Part shown: positions 52,354 through 59,147 of the stretch, piece by piece
Layout: every line of letters begins with the position of its first letter
How positions within the stretch are numbered: position 1 is the stretch's first letter
DNA from: Frisingicoccus caecimuris
GTDB lineage: Bacteria; Bacillota; Clostridia; Lachnospirales; Lachnospiraceae
Direction: 5' to 3'
Length of the DNA: 64,000 bases
Assembly: GCF_004340975.1 (NCBI RefSeq)
Contig: NZ_SLXA01000001.1
Location: 108,915 to 172,914 of the forward strand
The notes under the pieces: model-generated
What the model saw: only the letters and a program-made list of their open reading frames with translations
Told to the model about the DNA's origin: nothing
The model's database searches: none
Made by a program: the position numbers and the translations under genes

Positions 52354-52773
52354 CTAATTACCTAATTCTGATGAAGTATGTATGTTTATCTTTTCTTTGC
52401 CATGTATAGCTTCGCTTCTCACCGTAGCCATTCTTTTTATTTCATTCCGTAAAAAAATAATATACAAAATCATAGATACGCATGCAAAAAATAAAAATGC
52501 AACAATACTAACCAATACAATTATTAAAATATTATCATTTTGAATTAAATATGATAAAAAACCATCATTCAATAAATGCTCTGCATAGTCATAATCTTCA
52601 GGTAGATGTAAGACAAATATTATATCTCTAATGATAAACCATAATATCGCCAATGCCGCTACTTTACTAAGACTAATAAAATTAAAAAAGCCATCAATCA
52701 ACGCCTTAACCACATCCCACACGTTTGTTTGTGGCCGTATATCATTTCTGCTTTTATTCTTCTTTCGTGCCAT
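52354..52773 (-). CDS. AT-rich prophage cassette protein, two-helix membrane protein, unknown
   Basis: A 139-aa protein with a basic N-terminus (MARKKNKSRND), two transmembrane helices (about residues 37-56 and 81-108), a short acidic loop between them (LPEDYDYAEHLLNDG), and a polar C-terminal tail. No family is recognised. It is the first gene of the cassette, 29 bases or so downstream of the expected transcript start. Membrane topology, low GC and autonomous transcription suggest a lysogenic conversion or exclusion function, which is inference. Confidence 0.7.
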   Translation of the reverse strand: MARKKNKSRNDIRPQTNVWDVVKALIDGFFNFISLSKVAALAILWFIIRDIIFVLHLPEDYDYAEHLLNDGFLSYLIQNDNILIIVLVSIVAFLFFACVSMILYIIFLRNEIKRMATVRSEAIHGKEKINIHTSSELGN

Positions 52774-52808
52774 TTATATCATATCCTACTTATTCATTAA
52801 TGTTAATT

Positions 52809-52817
52809 ATTATAACA
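52809..52817 (-). promoter_or_regulatory. extended -10 promoter of the cassette
   Basis: On the minus strand, TG-T-TATAAT (52817-52809), an extended -10 element with full consensus, 36 bp before the 139-aa gene. A TAGAAA at 17-bp spacing is a weak -35. Confidence 0.75.
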
Positions 52818-52862
52818 TTTTAAAGCACACATTTCTATAACTTTTTATATTTTTTAATAACA

Positions 52863-52890
52863 AAACGCCCCGTATTTCTACAGGACGTTT
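52863..52890 (-). terminator. terminator after the tRNA-like RNA
   Basis: On the minus strand, AAACG-T-CC pairs with GG-CGTTT around an 11- to 13-base loop, followed by TGTTATT. It lies 37 bp after the tRNA-like element and insulates the cassette promoter. Confidence 0.65.
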
Positions 52891-52926
52891 CAAAAATATA
52901 TATGGGGAGATCTCTTTACAGAGAAA

Positions 52927-53006
52927 TCGGAAGTGCCGGAATCGAACCGACCTCACGGATTATTGGTGCACCTCACCGTAGTATCTGCCATGATACATAA
53001 CTTCCG
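52927..53006 (-). ncRNA. tRNA-like RNA with enlarged anticodon loop
   Basis: An 80-nt element. The acceptor CGGAAGT pairs perfectly with ACTTCCG, discriminator A. A D-arm GTAT/ATAC has GG in its loop. The T-arm GTCGG-TTCGATT-CCGGC has a canonical loop. The anticodon stem is ACGG/CCGT, extendable by a T-G pair, but it encloses 17 nt containing the palindrome GGTGCACC instead of seven, so it cannot decode in the standard way. It is either a degenerate phage tRNA or a tRNA mimic. The region 52774-53109 otherwise contains only the cassette promoter, a terminator and an 8-bp hairpin. Confidence 0.6.
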
Positions 53007-53011
53007 AGTCA

Positions 53012-53038
53012 TCCGCCAGGCTGTGACACTCTGGCGGA
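53012..53038. repeat. perfect 8-bp inverted repeat beside the tRNA-like RNA
   Basis: TCCGCCAG (53012-53019) and CTGGCGGA (53031-53038) enclose an 11-base loop. It lies 5 bp upstream of the tRNA-like 5' end on the minus strand, so it would be its leader hairpin. No U run follows, so it is not an ordinary terminator. Confidence 0.75.
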
Positions 53039-53109
53039 CACAACATTAAACTTTTAAGGAGATACATTTAATGAAAAATTCATCTAACACAACTTCCATT
53101 TTAATTAAA

Positions 53110-53592
53110 TCATATTTTTTCGGGACATTGGGGGACATTTTGAAAAAATCTTTGAATTCTTTTCTTCACATTCTCATCAGAATAGCTTTTTTTCCTCTTT
53201 GGAAACATATAGTTCATTTTTTCGGCCACCTTCAGATACGTCAAGTTATCTATGAAATATAACCGGAACATCATCCGCAGCTCACTCTTATCTATGCTGT
53301 TTATGTACTCCTCCGCCTGAATGGTAAGCTCCATAAGCTCTGCCTCTTTCTGTTCAAGCTGGTATATATGTTTTTTTAATGCTGATTCCTTCCGGGATAT
53401 TGCTGCCACCGGCCGGCCCTGAATCTTTACTGTCCGGATAGGCTTCTTGCCTTTCTTCCCGCAAGTAACTGAATCCGATACAACCAGCTTATTCAGCCGG
53501 TCCAATTCTTTCCTATCCTTCTCGATTCTCCTCCTTATATCCTTAATCTCTTCCTTCATAGCACTGTACTGGACCAAGATGTTTTTGTCCAT
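53110..53592 (-). CDS. phage late transcription regulator (sigma-like/RinA-type)
   Basis: A 160-aa protein. Residues 1-35 and 65-95 are coiled coil (KEEIKDIRRRIEKDRKELDRL). The C-terminal part resembles sigma region 4: SIDKSELRMMFRLYFIDNL, then TYLKVAEKMNY and DENVKKRIQRFF. Proteins of this type (DUF1492/RinA-like) turn on the late genes of Firmicutes phages and lie between the replication and packaging modules, as here. The target promoter is expected upstream of terS. Confidence 0.8.
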   Translation of the reverse strand: MDKNILVQYSAMKEEIKDIRRRIEKDRKELDRLNKLVVSDSVTCGKKGKKPIRTVKIQGRPVAAISRKESALKKHIYQLEQKEAELMELTIQAEEYINSIDKSELRMMFRLYFIDNLTYLKVAEKMNYMFPKRKKSYSDENVKKRIQRFFQNVPQCPEKI

Positions 53593-53596
53593 CCTT

Positions 53597-53956
53597 TCAA
53601 TCCTCCTTCACCCGTGGAAAATACTGTCGTTCACGATGATATTTTTCCACTTTTCTTACTCGCCCCAAAAGATTTGTCATTTGGTCCAGTGTCTTTTTGT
53701 GCTGCGGATCCTGAAAAAACTTGACAATCTCTTCGTATTCCTCGACCATATCCTTATAATCCCTCCGGGCTTTCCGGCTCCTATGAAGCTTTGTACAGAT
53801 CTTACTTCGTTCTTTGGCCGAAGATTCAAATTCTATGGCATGAAGGAAATCTTGCAGTTTTTTCTCTTCTCGACGCATGTTGTCCAAAGCGCATGCATAA
53901 ACCTTTCTGCTCTCATCCACGAAATCAAGAAAAGCCTTTATATTTTCTGACACCAC
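53597..53956 (-). CDS. phage coiled-coil protein, function unknown
   Basis: A 119-aa, highly charged helical protein (MRREEKKLQDFLHAIEFESSAKE, in two parts, and ARRDYKDMVEEYEEIVKFF). It has no membrane segment and no recognised motif. It lies 4 bp before the late regulator, so the two are probably translated from one message. A regulatory partner role is possible but unsupported by motifs. Confidence 0.6.
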   Translation of the reverse strand: MVSENIKAFLDFVDESRKVYACALDNMRREEKKLQDFLHAIEFESSAKERSKICTKLHRSRKARRDYKDMVEEYEEIVKFFQDPQHKKTLDQMTNLLGRVRKVEKYHRERQYFPRVKED

Positions 53957-53969
53957 TTATATCACATCC

Positions 53970-54140
53970 TCACATAAACCTGTCCATGACCTTCTCTCGC
54001 CAGCTGCTATGCTCTATCTGGCAGGCCGTAACCTGTGTACTGGTTCTTCCCAGGCTACATCCGTTTTTCTCCCGGTACTCAGCATCGCACCGGGCGCACT
54101 CTGTTGCCGGCCGTGATGCTGTTATTGTTGTATCAAGCAT
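53970..54140 (-). CDS. 56-aa Cys-containing phage protein
   Basis: ATG 54140 follows GGAGTGAG and the frame ends with TGA at 53972-53970. The sequence includes TECARCDAEYREKNGC and a later Cys (VTACQIE), so four Cys could bind one zinc ion. It fills an otherwise empty gap between the 119-aa protein gene and the DUF551 gene, and its ribosome site is good. Function is unknown. Confidence 0.55.
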   Translation of the reverse strand: MLDTTITASRPATECARCDAEYREKNGCSLGRTSTQVTACQIEHSSWREKVMDRFM

Positions 54141-54145
54141 TGTTC

Positions 54146-54541
54146 TCACTCCTTATATGGTTCTGGTAATGGCATCCAGGCAACGACGTCGTCCCATCCA
54201 TTTATGTCCCATGTATATGCTTCACCATCTTCTGTATTTTCCAGAAAATATCTTTCGTCTATGGTTACATATTTCCCATTGGTAATGAGTACCTCTTCTT
54301 CGTAATCTGGCAACCTTTCACTCACCGGAATCCACCGATTCTGCTGCCGCAACTCTGCCAGCTCCTTTGCCATCTTTTGATATTCTTCATTAATGACTTG
54401 GAGCTGATCTGGTGTGATACCGGTATCCTCGTAGTCTTCCAAAACCGCTATCGCATTATAGATATCCTGATTATTGCCATAAACCTCTTTGTTGCATAAG
54501 CACAAATTCCCTTTACTATCTCTTGATGTTAATCTCTCCAT
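54146..54541 (-). CDS. DUF551 domain phage protein
   Basis: A 131-aa protein from ATG 54541 after GGGAGGAA. The N-terminus MERLTSRDSKGNLCLCN and a helical segment with TGITPDQLQVINEEYQ precede a C-terminal DUF551 domain: RWIPVSERLPDYEEEV and VVAWMPLPEPY. Small proteins of this type are frequent in phages of gut Firmicutes and in other temperate phages; the function is unknown. Confidence 0.8.
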   Translation of the reverse strand: MERLTSRDSKGNLCLCNKEVYGNNQDIYNAIAVLEDYEDTGITPDQLQVINEEYQKMAKELAELRQQNRWIPVSERLPDYEEEVLITNGKYVTIDERYFLENTEDGEAYTWDINGWDDVVAWMPLPEPYKE

Positions 54542-54556
54542 CGTGATTCCTCCCAA

Positions 54557-54742
54557 CTATCTGTGCCACACTTTACAGACACAAGCTTTATGTATAAACA
54601 TCTCCGTTTTCCGTTTCGTCTTCACATACTCCACGCCCAATGCATCCTGTTCTCTGATCTTTTCGCCGCACCCTTCGCACTGGGGATACTCCCCAAGATG
54701 GCAGTTATAATATCTCTCAACCATTTTTTTTACGTCTATCAT
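54557..54742 (-). CDS. small phage protein with zinc-finger-like Cys/His pairs
   Basis: A 61-aa protein, start after GGGAGGG. It has QCEGCGEKIREQDALG in the middle and HKACVCKVWH at the end, a C-x2-C ... H-x2-C-x-C pattern that could bind zinc. It overlaps the SNF2 helicase gene by 4 bp and is therefore a real, coupled gene. Its role is unknown. Confidence 0.65.
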   Translation of the reverse strand: MIDVKKMVERYYNCHLGEYPQCEGCGEKIREQDALGVEYVKTKRKTEMFIHKACVCKVWHR

Positions 54743-56121
54743 AATCCCTCCCTGATTGCTTTTATCCTTGCTTTGAGGCTTTTCATCACCCAGTTCTGTA
54801 CATCATCTTTTCTCTCTAAGGCCTGCATCACGTCCTCATCCCTGGTTCCGGAACACACCAGATGATGGATGATGACCTTTTCCGTTTGCCCCTGTCGGTG
54901 CAGCCGTTTATTCGCCTGGGTATATAACTCATAGTTCCATGTGAGCCCGAACCAGATAACATGATTCCCACCTTGCTGGAGGTTCAGGCCATAAGCACTG
55001 CTGGCCGGATGCGTCAGAAGCACATCGACCTTCCGGTCATTCCAGTCATCCTCATCCTGTATCGTCTTTAGCTCCCGGATGCGTAACCCGGATTTCTCCA
55101 AAACCTTCAGGAGCCGTTCCCGGTCGTGCTGAAAATTATAAAACACCAGTACTGGTTTCCCTTGAAGAGACTCAATCAGCTCCACAAACGCCTCAAGCTT
55201 ACAGCCATGGACTTCGTGTGCCTCATGGTCATCATCATATAACGCTCCGTTGGCCAGCTGTAACAATTTATTGCTCAATGCCGCCGCACTGGTCACGCTG
55301 ATGTCCGTTTCATCCTCAGGAAGCTCCAGGACCATTTTCCGTTCCAGCTCTCTGTAAGCCTTCTCCGCCTTCGCATCTAAGATGACCGGTACCTGATGAT
55401 AGATGATATCCGGAAGCTGCAGATAGTCTTCCGCTTTCATGCTGACGCAGATATCCGATATCTTCGCCAGGATACTGTCTTCACTTCCAGGCTTGGCCTT
55501 GTAATTATACACGATGTTGTTTCCCCGGTCTCCCGGGTCAAAATATCGTTCCCGGAACTGGGTATATCTCTTTCCAAGCCGTTCTCCGCCATCCAGAAGG
55601 AATACCTGGGACCACAGATCATTGAGTCCGTTTGGTGACGGCGTCCCGGTCAGTTCCACCAGACGGACGATATGGTTCCCTATACTGGCTAAGGATTTGA
55701 ACCGCTTCGCCTTGTGGCTCTTAAAACTGCTGGACTCATCGATGACCACCATATCGAACGGCCAGCTGTTCCGGTAATAATCCACCAGCCAGGAAACATT
55801 TTCACGATTGATGATATAGATATCTGCCGGTGTGTTCAACGCCCGTATCCGTTTTGCCTGGCTGCCAAGCACTGGTGATACCCTTAAGATTTTCGTATGC
55901 TCCCATTTATCTTTCTCCTTCGTCCATGTTCCCTCCGCCACTTTCTTAGGGGCAATGACAAGAACCCTTCGGACCTCAAACCGGTTATACATCAATTCCC
56001 GGATGGCCGTCAGTGTGATAACTGTTTTTCCGAGGCCCATATCCAAAAACAATCCGATTTTTTTTATCTCAATAATCCGGTCAATGCAATGCTGCTGATA
56101 AGCATGCGGCCTGAATAGCAT
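54739..56121 (-). CDS. phage SNF2-family DEAD-like helicase
   Basis: A 460-aa protein. Helicase motifs are I (GLFLDMGLGKTVITL), II as DESS in MVVIDESSSFKSH, III (ELTGTPSPNGLNDLWSQ), V (YGLNLQQGGNHVIWFG) and VI (ANKRLHRQGQTEKV), typical of small SNF2 proteins in phage replication modules. It is probably an ATP-driven DNA translocase acting with the VRR-NUC nuclease encoded 13 bp upstream, in replication or recombination. It ends with a coupling overlap to the small zinc-finger gene. Confidence 0.9.
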   Translation of the reverse strand: MLFRPHAYQQHCIDRIIEIKKIGLFLDMGLGKTVITLTAIRELMYNRFEVRRVLVIAPKKVAEGTWTKEKDKWEHTKILRVSPVLGSQAKRIRALNTPADIYIINRENVSWLVDYYRNSWPFDMVVIDESSSFKSHKAKRFKSLASIGNHIVRLVELTGTPSPNGLNDLWSQVFLLDGGERLGKRYTQFRERYFDPGDRGNNIVYNYKAKPGSEDSILAKISDICVSMKAEDYLQLPDIIYHQVPVILDAKAEKAYRELERKMVLELPEDETDISVTSAAALSNKLLQLANGALYDDDHEAHEVHGCKLEAFVELIESLQGKPVLVFYNFQHDRERLLKVLEKSGLRIRELKTIQDEDDWNDRKVDVLLTHPASSAYGLNLQQGGNHVIWFGLTWNYELYTQANKRLHRQGQTEKVIIHHLVCSGTRDEDVMQALERKDDVQNWVMKSLKARIKAIREGL

Positions 56122-56134
56122 CTGACATCACCTC

Positions 56135-56452
56135 TCAAAGTTCATACCTGCAATCCAGCGCCTTGCTGATTTCTTCGTACCCGTTATCCTGAAAAAACTG
56201 GCTCAGGCCGTCGATCCCTTTCACGACCTCGACATGCTGTCCAAGGCTTTTCAGACGGTCAATCTGGACCTTCTGCAAGGCGCTTAGTTTTCCGTTATCG
56301 GCCTTAAGCTCCACAAATATCGGCTTCCTGTTCGGGAATACTACGATGCGGTCCGGCACTCCGCCATTCCCTGGACTCACCCACTTATAGGCCCGGCCGC
56401 CCAATTTTTTCACCTCGGCCACCAAAATCTTCTCAATCTCTTTTTCCTGCAT
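56135..56452 (-). CDS. VRR-NUC domain nuclease
   Basis: A 105-aa protein made of a single VRR-NUC (PD-(D/E)xK) domain. Catalytic elements are EKEIEKILVAEVKKLGG, GNGGVPDRIVVFP and PIFVELKADNGKLSALQ, with the D...ExK arrangement. Stand-alone VRR-NUC proteins in phages are Holliday-junction-type nucleases and often sit beside an SNF2 helicase, as here, where the helicase follows directly. Confidence 0.9.
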   Translation of the reverse strand: MQEKEIEKILVAEVKKLGGRAYKWVSPGNGGVPDRIVVFPNRKPIFVELKADNGKLSALQKVQIDRLKSLGQHVEVVKGIDGLSQFFQDNGYEEISKALDCRYEL

Positions 56453-56470
56453 TTTTCACTCCCCCTCTGC

Positions 56471-56727
56471 ACTACATTCCGCTACATCCGTCACACACAC
56501 GTGTATGTGTGTATATATTAGGCGGGTCAGGCGGTATTAGGTATATCTATTATTATTTATTTTTTTATTCATATATAAAAAATGTAGTTGTGTAGTTAGT
56601 CTTTAGTTTTTATTGGATTTATGCGGTTTCCGGGCTACTACAATACTTGTAGTCTTATTGTAGAAATGTAGTTTTTCCCAAAACTACATTATCACCTGAT
56701 TTCATTTGTAGTCTTTTCGTTTGTAGT
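56471..56727. repeat. cluster of ACTACA/TGTAGT repeats, candidate replication or operator region
   Basis: ACTACA or its complement occurs nine times, starting at 56471, 56583, 56591, 56637, 56648, 56667, 56683, 56707 and 56722. Two pairs form larger dyads: a perfect 7-3-7 palindrome at 56637-56653 and an 11-bp perfect stem with TCCC loop at 56665-56690. The cluster spans the gap 56453-56691 and reaches into the 3' end of the primase gene. The gap holds no gene. Confidence 0.7.
56665..56690 (-). terminator. hairpin directly after the VapE stop
   Basis: A perfect 11-bp stem, AATGTAGTTTT with AAAACTACATT, four-base loop, starting 1 bp after the VapE stop codon. The U run is weak, so it may be a terminator or a protein-binding dyad. 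Confidence 0.5.
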
Positions 56728-59133
56728 CATTCTCTCGAACCCTCTTTGGGAACCATACAGACGGTATTTCCTTGGCGTCCGCGTTTTCTGCCACCCTTTG
56801 ATCCCGGACAAGACCTGGTTGATCTCACGGCTGTCTCTTTTGTTCATGTACCTCGGGTCGCCTCCAAAGCATTCCGCCCATATTTCTGCTGCGCACGTCT
56901 TCTCCCTCCTTACCAGCGTCTTTCCTTCTGGCACGCGCATATTTCCATTCAAAAAGGTCCTTCGGTCCATCAGGCTCATATCCTCCCAGTTATCGGGGAT
57001 TTCCTTCTCCAGGAAATCAATAATAATCCCTTCTTTTCCCGAAAGCTCTTTATGTTCTTCCTGTGCGGCCTCCGCTAAGATTTCAATCTCTTTTGGCAGG
57101 AACAGCTTTTCCCCGAACTGCCAATACATATATGCTTCCGCCCATATCAGGTCCAATTCCTTCGGCAGCTGTTCCCAGATAGATTTTTTCGCCGGGTATA
57201 CGCCGACATCTACTGGCCAGAATCGGCGGTTCCCCGTGGTGTCTTTAAGAAATTCTGTGTCATTGCTGGTACCAAAGAACACGCACCGCCGCGGATATCT
57301 CTCTGTCCGGCGCCCGTAAGCCGCCCGGTAGATATCATCTGTCTTACTCAAAAACTGTTTGATGACCTGAGTCTCCTGCTTCGTGAATGCTGTCAATTCA
57401 CCCACTTCATTAATCCACGTTCCCTGAATGAGTTCAGCGGCCTCTTTTCCCTCAAAGGTCGTCAGGGAGTCCGAGAACCACTCCCCGCCGAGGATACTCA
57501 GAAAAGTACTTTTACCGATACCCTGGGGGCCGACAAAGATGGGCATATAATCATACTTTACGCCACCGGTAATCGCCCGCGCTACAGCCGCGCATAAAGA
57601 CTTCCGTATGACAGCGCGAGTGTAGGGTGTATCCTCTGCCCCGAGATAATCGGATAACAGTGTGTCCAAACGTTTAATCCCGTCCCACCGGACGCTCTGA
57701 AGGTAGCGTTTCACGTCATTGATACGGTTCTGAGCGCTGACGAGCATCAGGGCATTGTCTAGCTTTTCCCTTCCTGTAAGGCCATAGAAAGTTTCCATAT
57801 ACCGATAAAATCCAGCATCATCTACGTCCTTCCACCGGCGTTTCTCATCCCGGTTATCCCATGGGAGCCTGCCAAGGGTCATACCGCAGCTGGCAAATTC
57901 GTCGGTGACGATCTTCCCTTTAAGCAGCGGGTCATTCTCAAGAACGATGACCGCATTGTTGATCGTTTTCTCATACCGGCCATTGGCATCTTTTGTGAGC
58001 CGGACGAGCCAGCTAAGATCATAGTCGTCTTCCGTCGATCCTGCTGTCTCTGAGGCTGATCTAAAGGCTTCTTTTGCCCGCGTAAAACGTTCCTCGGACA
58101 TTCGATCTGACACCTGCGCATCGTCTAATGCCAGACGGCTCATCGCCATAAAAGAAGGCAGCTTGTTGACTGGTGTCCCTTCTTTGGCATCCTTATCCTG
58201 GTCACCGTATTTATGTAGGCGTACCAAATCAAAAGCATTGACGAGCAGTCCTGAACATGGATCCGTGGCATGATGGCTATAAAGAAACATATCGCCGTCA
58301 TAGATGATAGCTCCGCCCTGTGTAGTTCCGCCGGTATAGGTGTATCGTCCTGCCACTGCCGTCTCTTCATACATTCCCGGGATAAACTTATCCATAGCCT
58401 GTGTGATGGTATATGTACGGCAGAATGCACCGATAACGCCCCGTTTGGCTGTTGGGTCTTCCTGCTTTGCCAGGCGCCGTCTCTCAATAGCTTCCACTCC
58501 CGGCACCTGCGGCCACTGGGATACGTCTGTCCAATCACCATACATATCCAGGAGACCTTGTAGACTACAGAAGGGATTGTCATATACCTTGTAGATATAT
58601 TCCCCATCTGAACAACAGCTTGCCCAATACATGAGCCGTGATATATCAAATGTCGTTGGGTCACAGAACTGTATGCCGATGAGTGACGCAAGCTTTCTTG
58701 CAGCCGGCTCATACTCGTCTGGGGCCGCCGTCTCATCTAAAGGGATGATGACCCTCAGCCTCGGCGCATAACCTGTGTGCTTCCTGGTACTGTAGACCAC
58801 CGCGGCACAGCCGAGACCAGATACCCGTTTTAAGATATCTTCCGCACCTCCAGCCGGTATATTATCCAAATCCAGTGTGATCAGGTCCCGGCCTTCGACG
58901 TAAACTGCTTTGCGCCGGTCATTTTTAAATGTCCCGCCGACAAATCCACCGACATCCTTAAGTTCTGCCTGTCGTGCCTTTCCTGCTGACAGATATTCCT
59001 GCATCGTCTCACTGCTCCGCACCGGAATCTTCAGCTTGTCGACAAATTCCGACCAGAGGATAGAACATTTCGGCCAGTGTGTAGCCTTCCGGCTCCCGCC
59101 GGTGCTGATCATGAGTTTTCTGTTATTCTGCAA
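56692..59133 (-). CDS. phage primase-helicase, VapE family
   Basis: An 813-aa protein; TTG start at 59133 after GGGGGG, with ATG 59112 as an alternative. The N-terminal part resembles a primase-type domain (VEGRDLITLDLDNIP and RLRVIIPLDETAA). The C-terminal VapE/superfamily 3-like ATPase has Walker A PIFVGPQGIGKSTFLS, then WINEVGELTAFTKQE and CVFFGTSNDTEFLKD. It is the likely replicative primase-helicase of the phage. Its last codons encode a repeated TTNE and carry two of the ACTACA repeats. Confidence 0.9.
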   Translation of the reverse strand: MQNNRKLMISTGGSRKATHWPKCSILWSEFVDKLKIPVRSSETMQEYLSAGKARQAELKDVGGFVGGTFKNDRRKAVYVEGRDLITLDLDNIPAGGAEDILKRVSGLGCAAVVYSTRKHTGYAPRLRVIIPLDETAAPDEYEPAARKLASLIGIQFCDPTTFDISRLMYWASCCSDGEYIYKVYDNPFCSLQGLLDMYGDWTDVSQWPQVPGVEAIERRRLAKQEDPTAKRGVIGAFCRTYTITQAMDKFIPGMYEETAVAGRYTYTGGTTQGGAIIYDGDMFLYSHHATDPCSGLLVNAFDLVRLHKYGDQDKDAKEGTPVNKLPSFMAMSRLALDDAQVSDRMSEERFTRAKEAFRSASETAGSTEDDYDLSWLVRLTKDANGRYEKTINNAVIVLENDPLLKGKIVTDEFASCGMTLGRLPWDNRDEKRRWKDVDDAGFYRYMETFYGLTGREKLDNALMLVSAQNRINDVKRYLQSVRWDGIKRLDTLLSDYLGAEDTPYTRAVIRKSLCAAVARAITGGVKYDYMPIFVGPQGIGKSTFLSILGGEWFSDSLTTFEGKEAAELIQGTWINEVGELTAFTKQETQVIKQFLSKTDDIYRAAYGRRTERYPRRCVFFGTSNDTEFLKDTTGNRRFWPVDVGVYPAKKSIWEQLPKELDLIWAEAYMYWQFGEKLFLPKEIEILAEAAQEEHKELSGKEGIIIDFLEKEIPDNWEDMSLMDRRTFLNGNMRVPEGKTLVRREKTCAAEIWAECFGGDPRYMNKRDSREINQVLSGIKGWQKTRTPRKYRLYGSQRGFERMTTNEKTTNEIR

Positions 59134-59147
59134 TCCTATCCCCCCTG

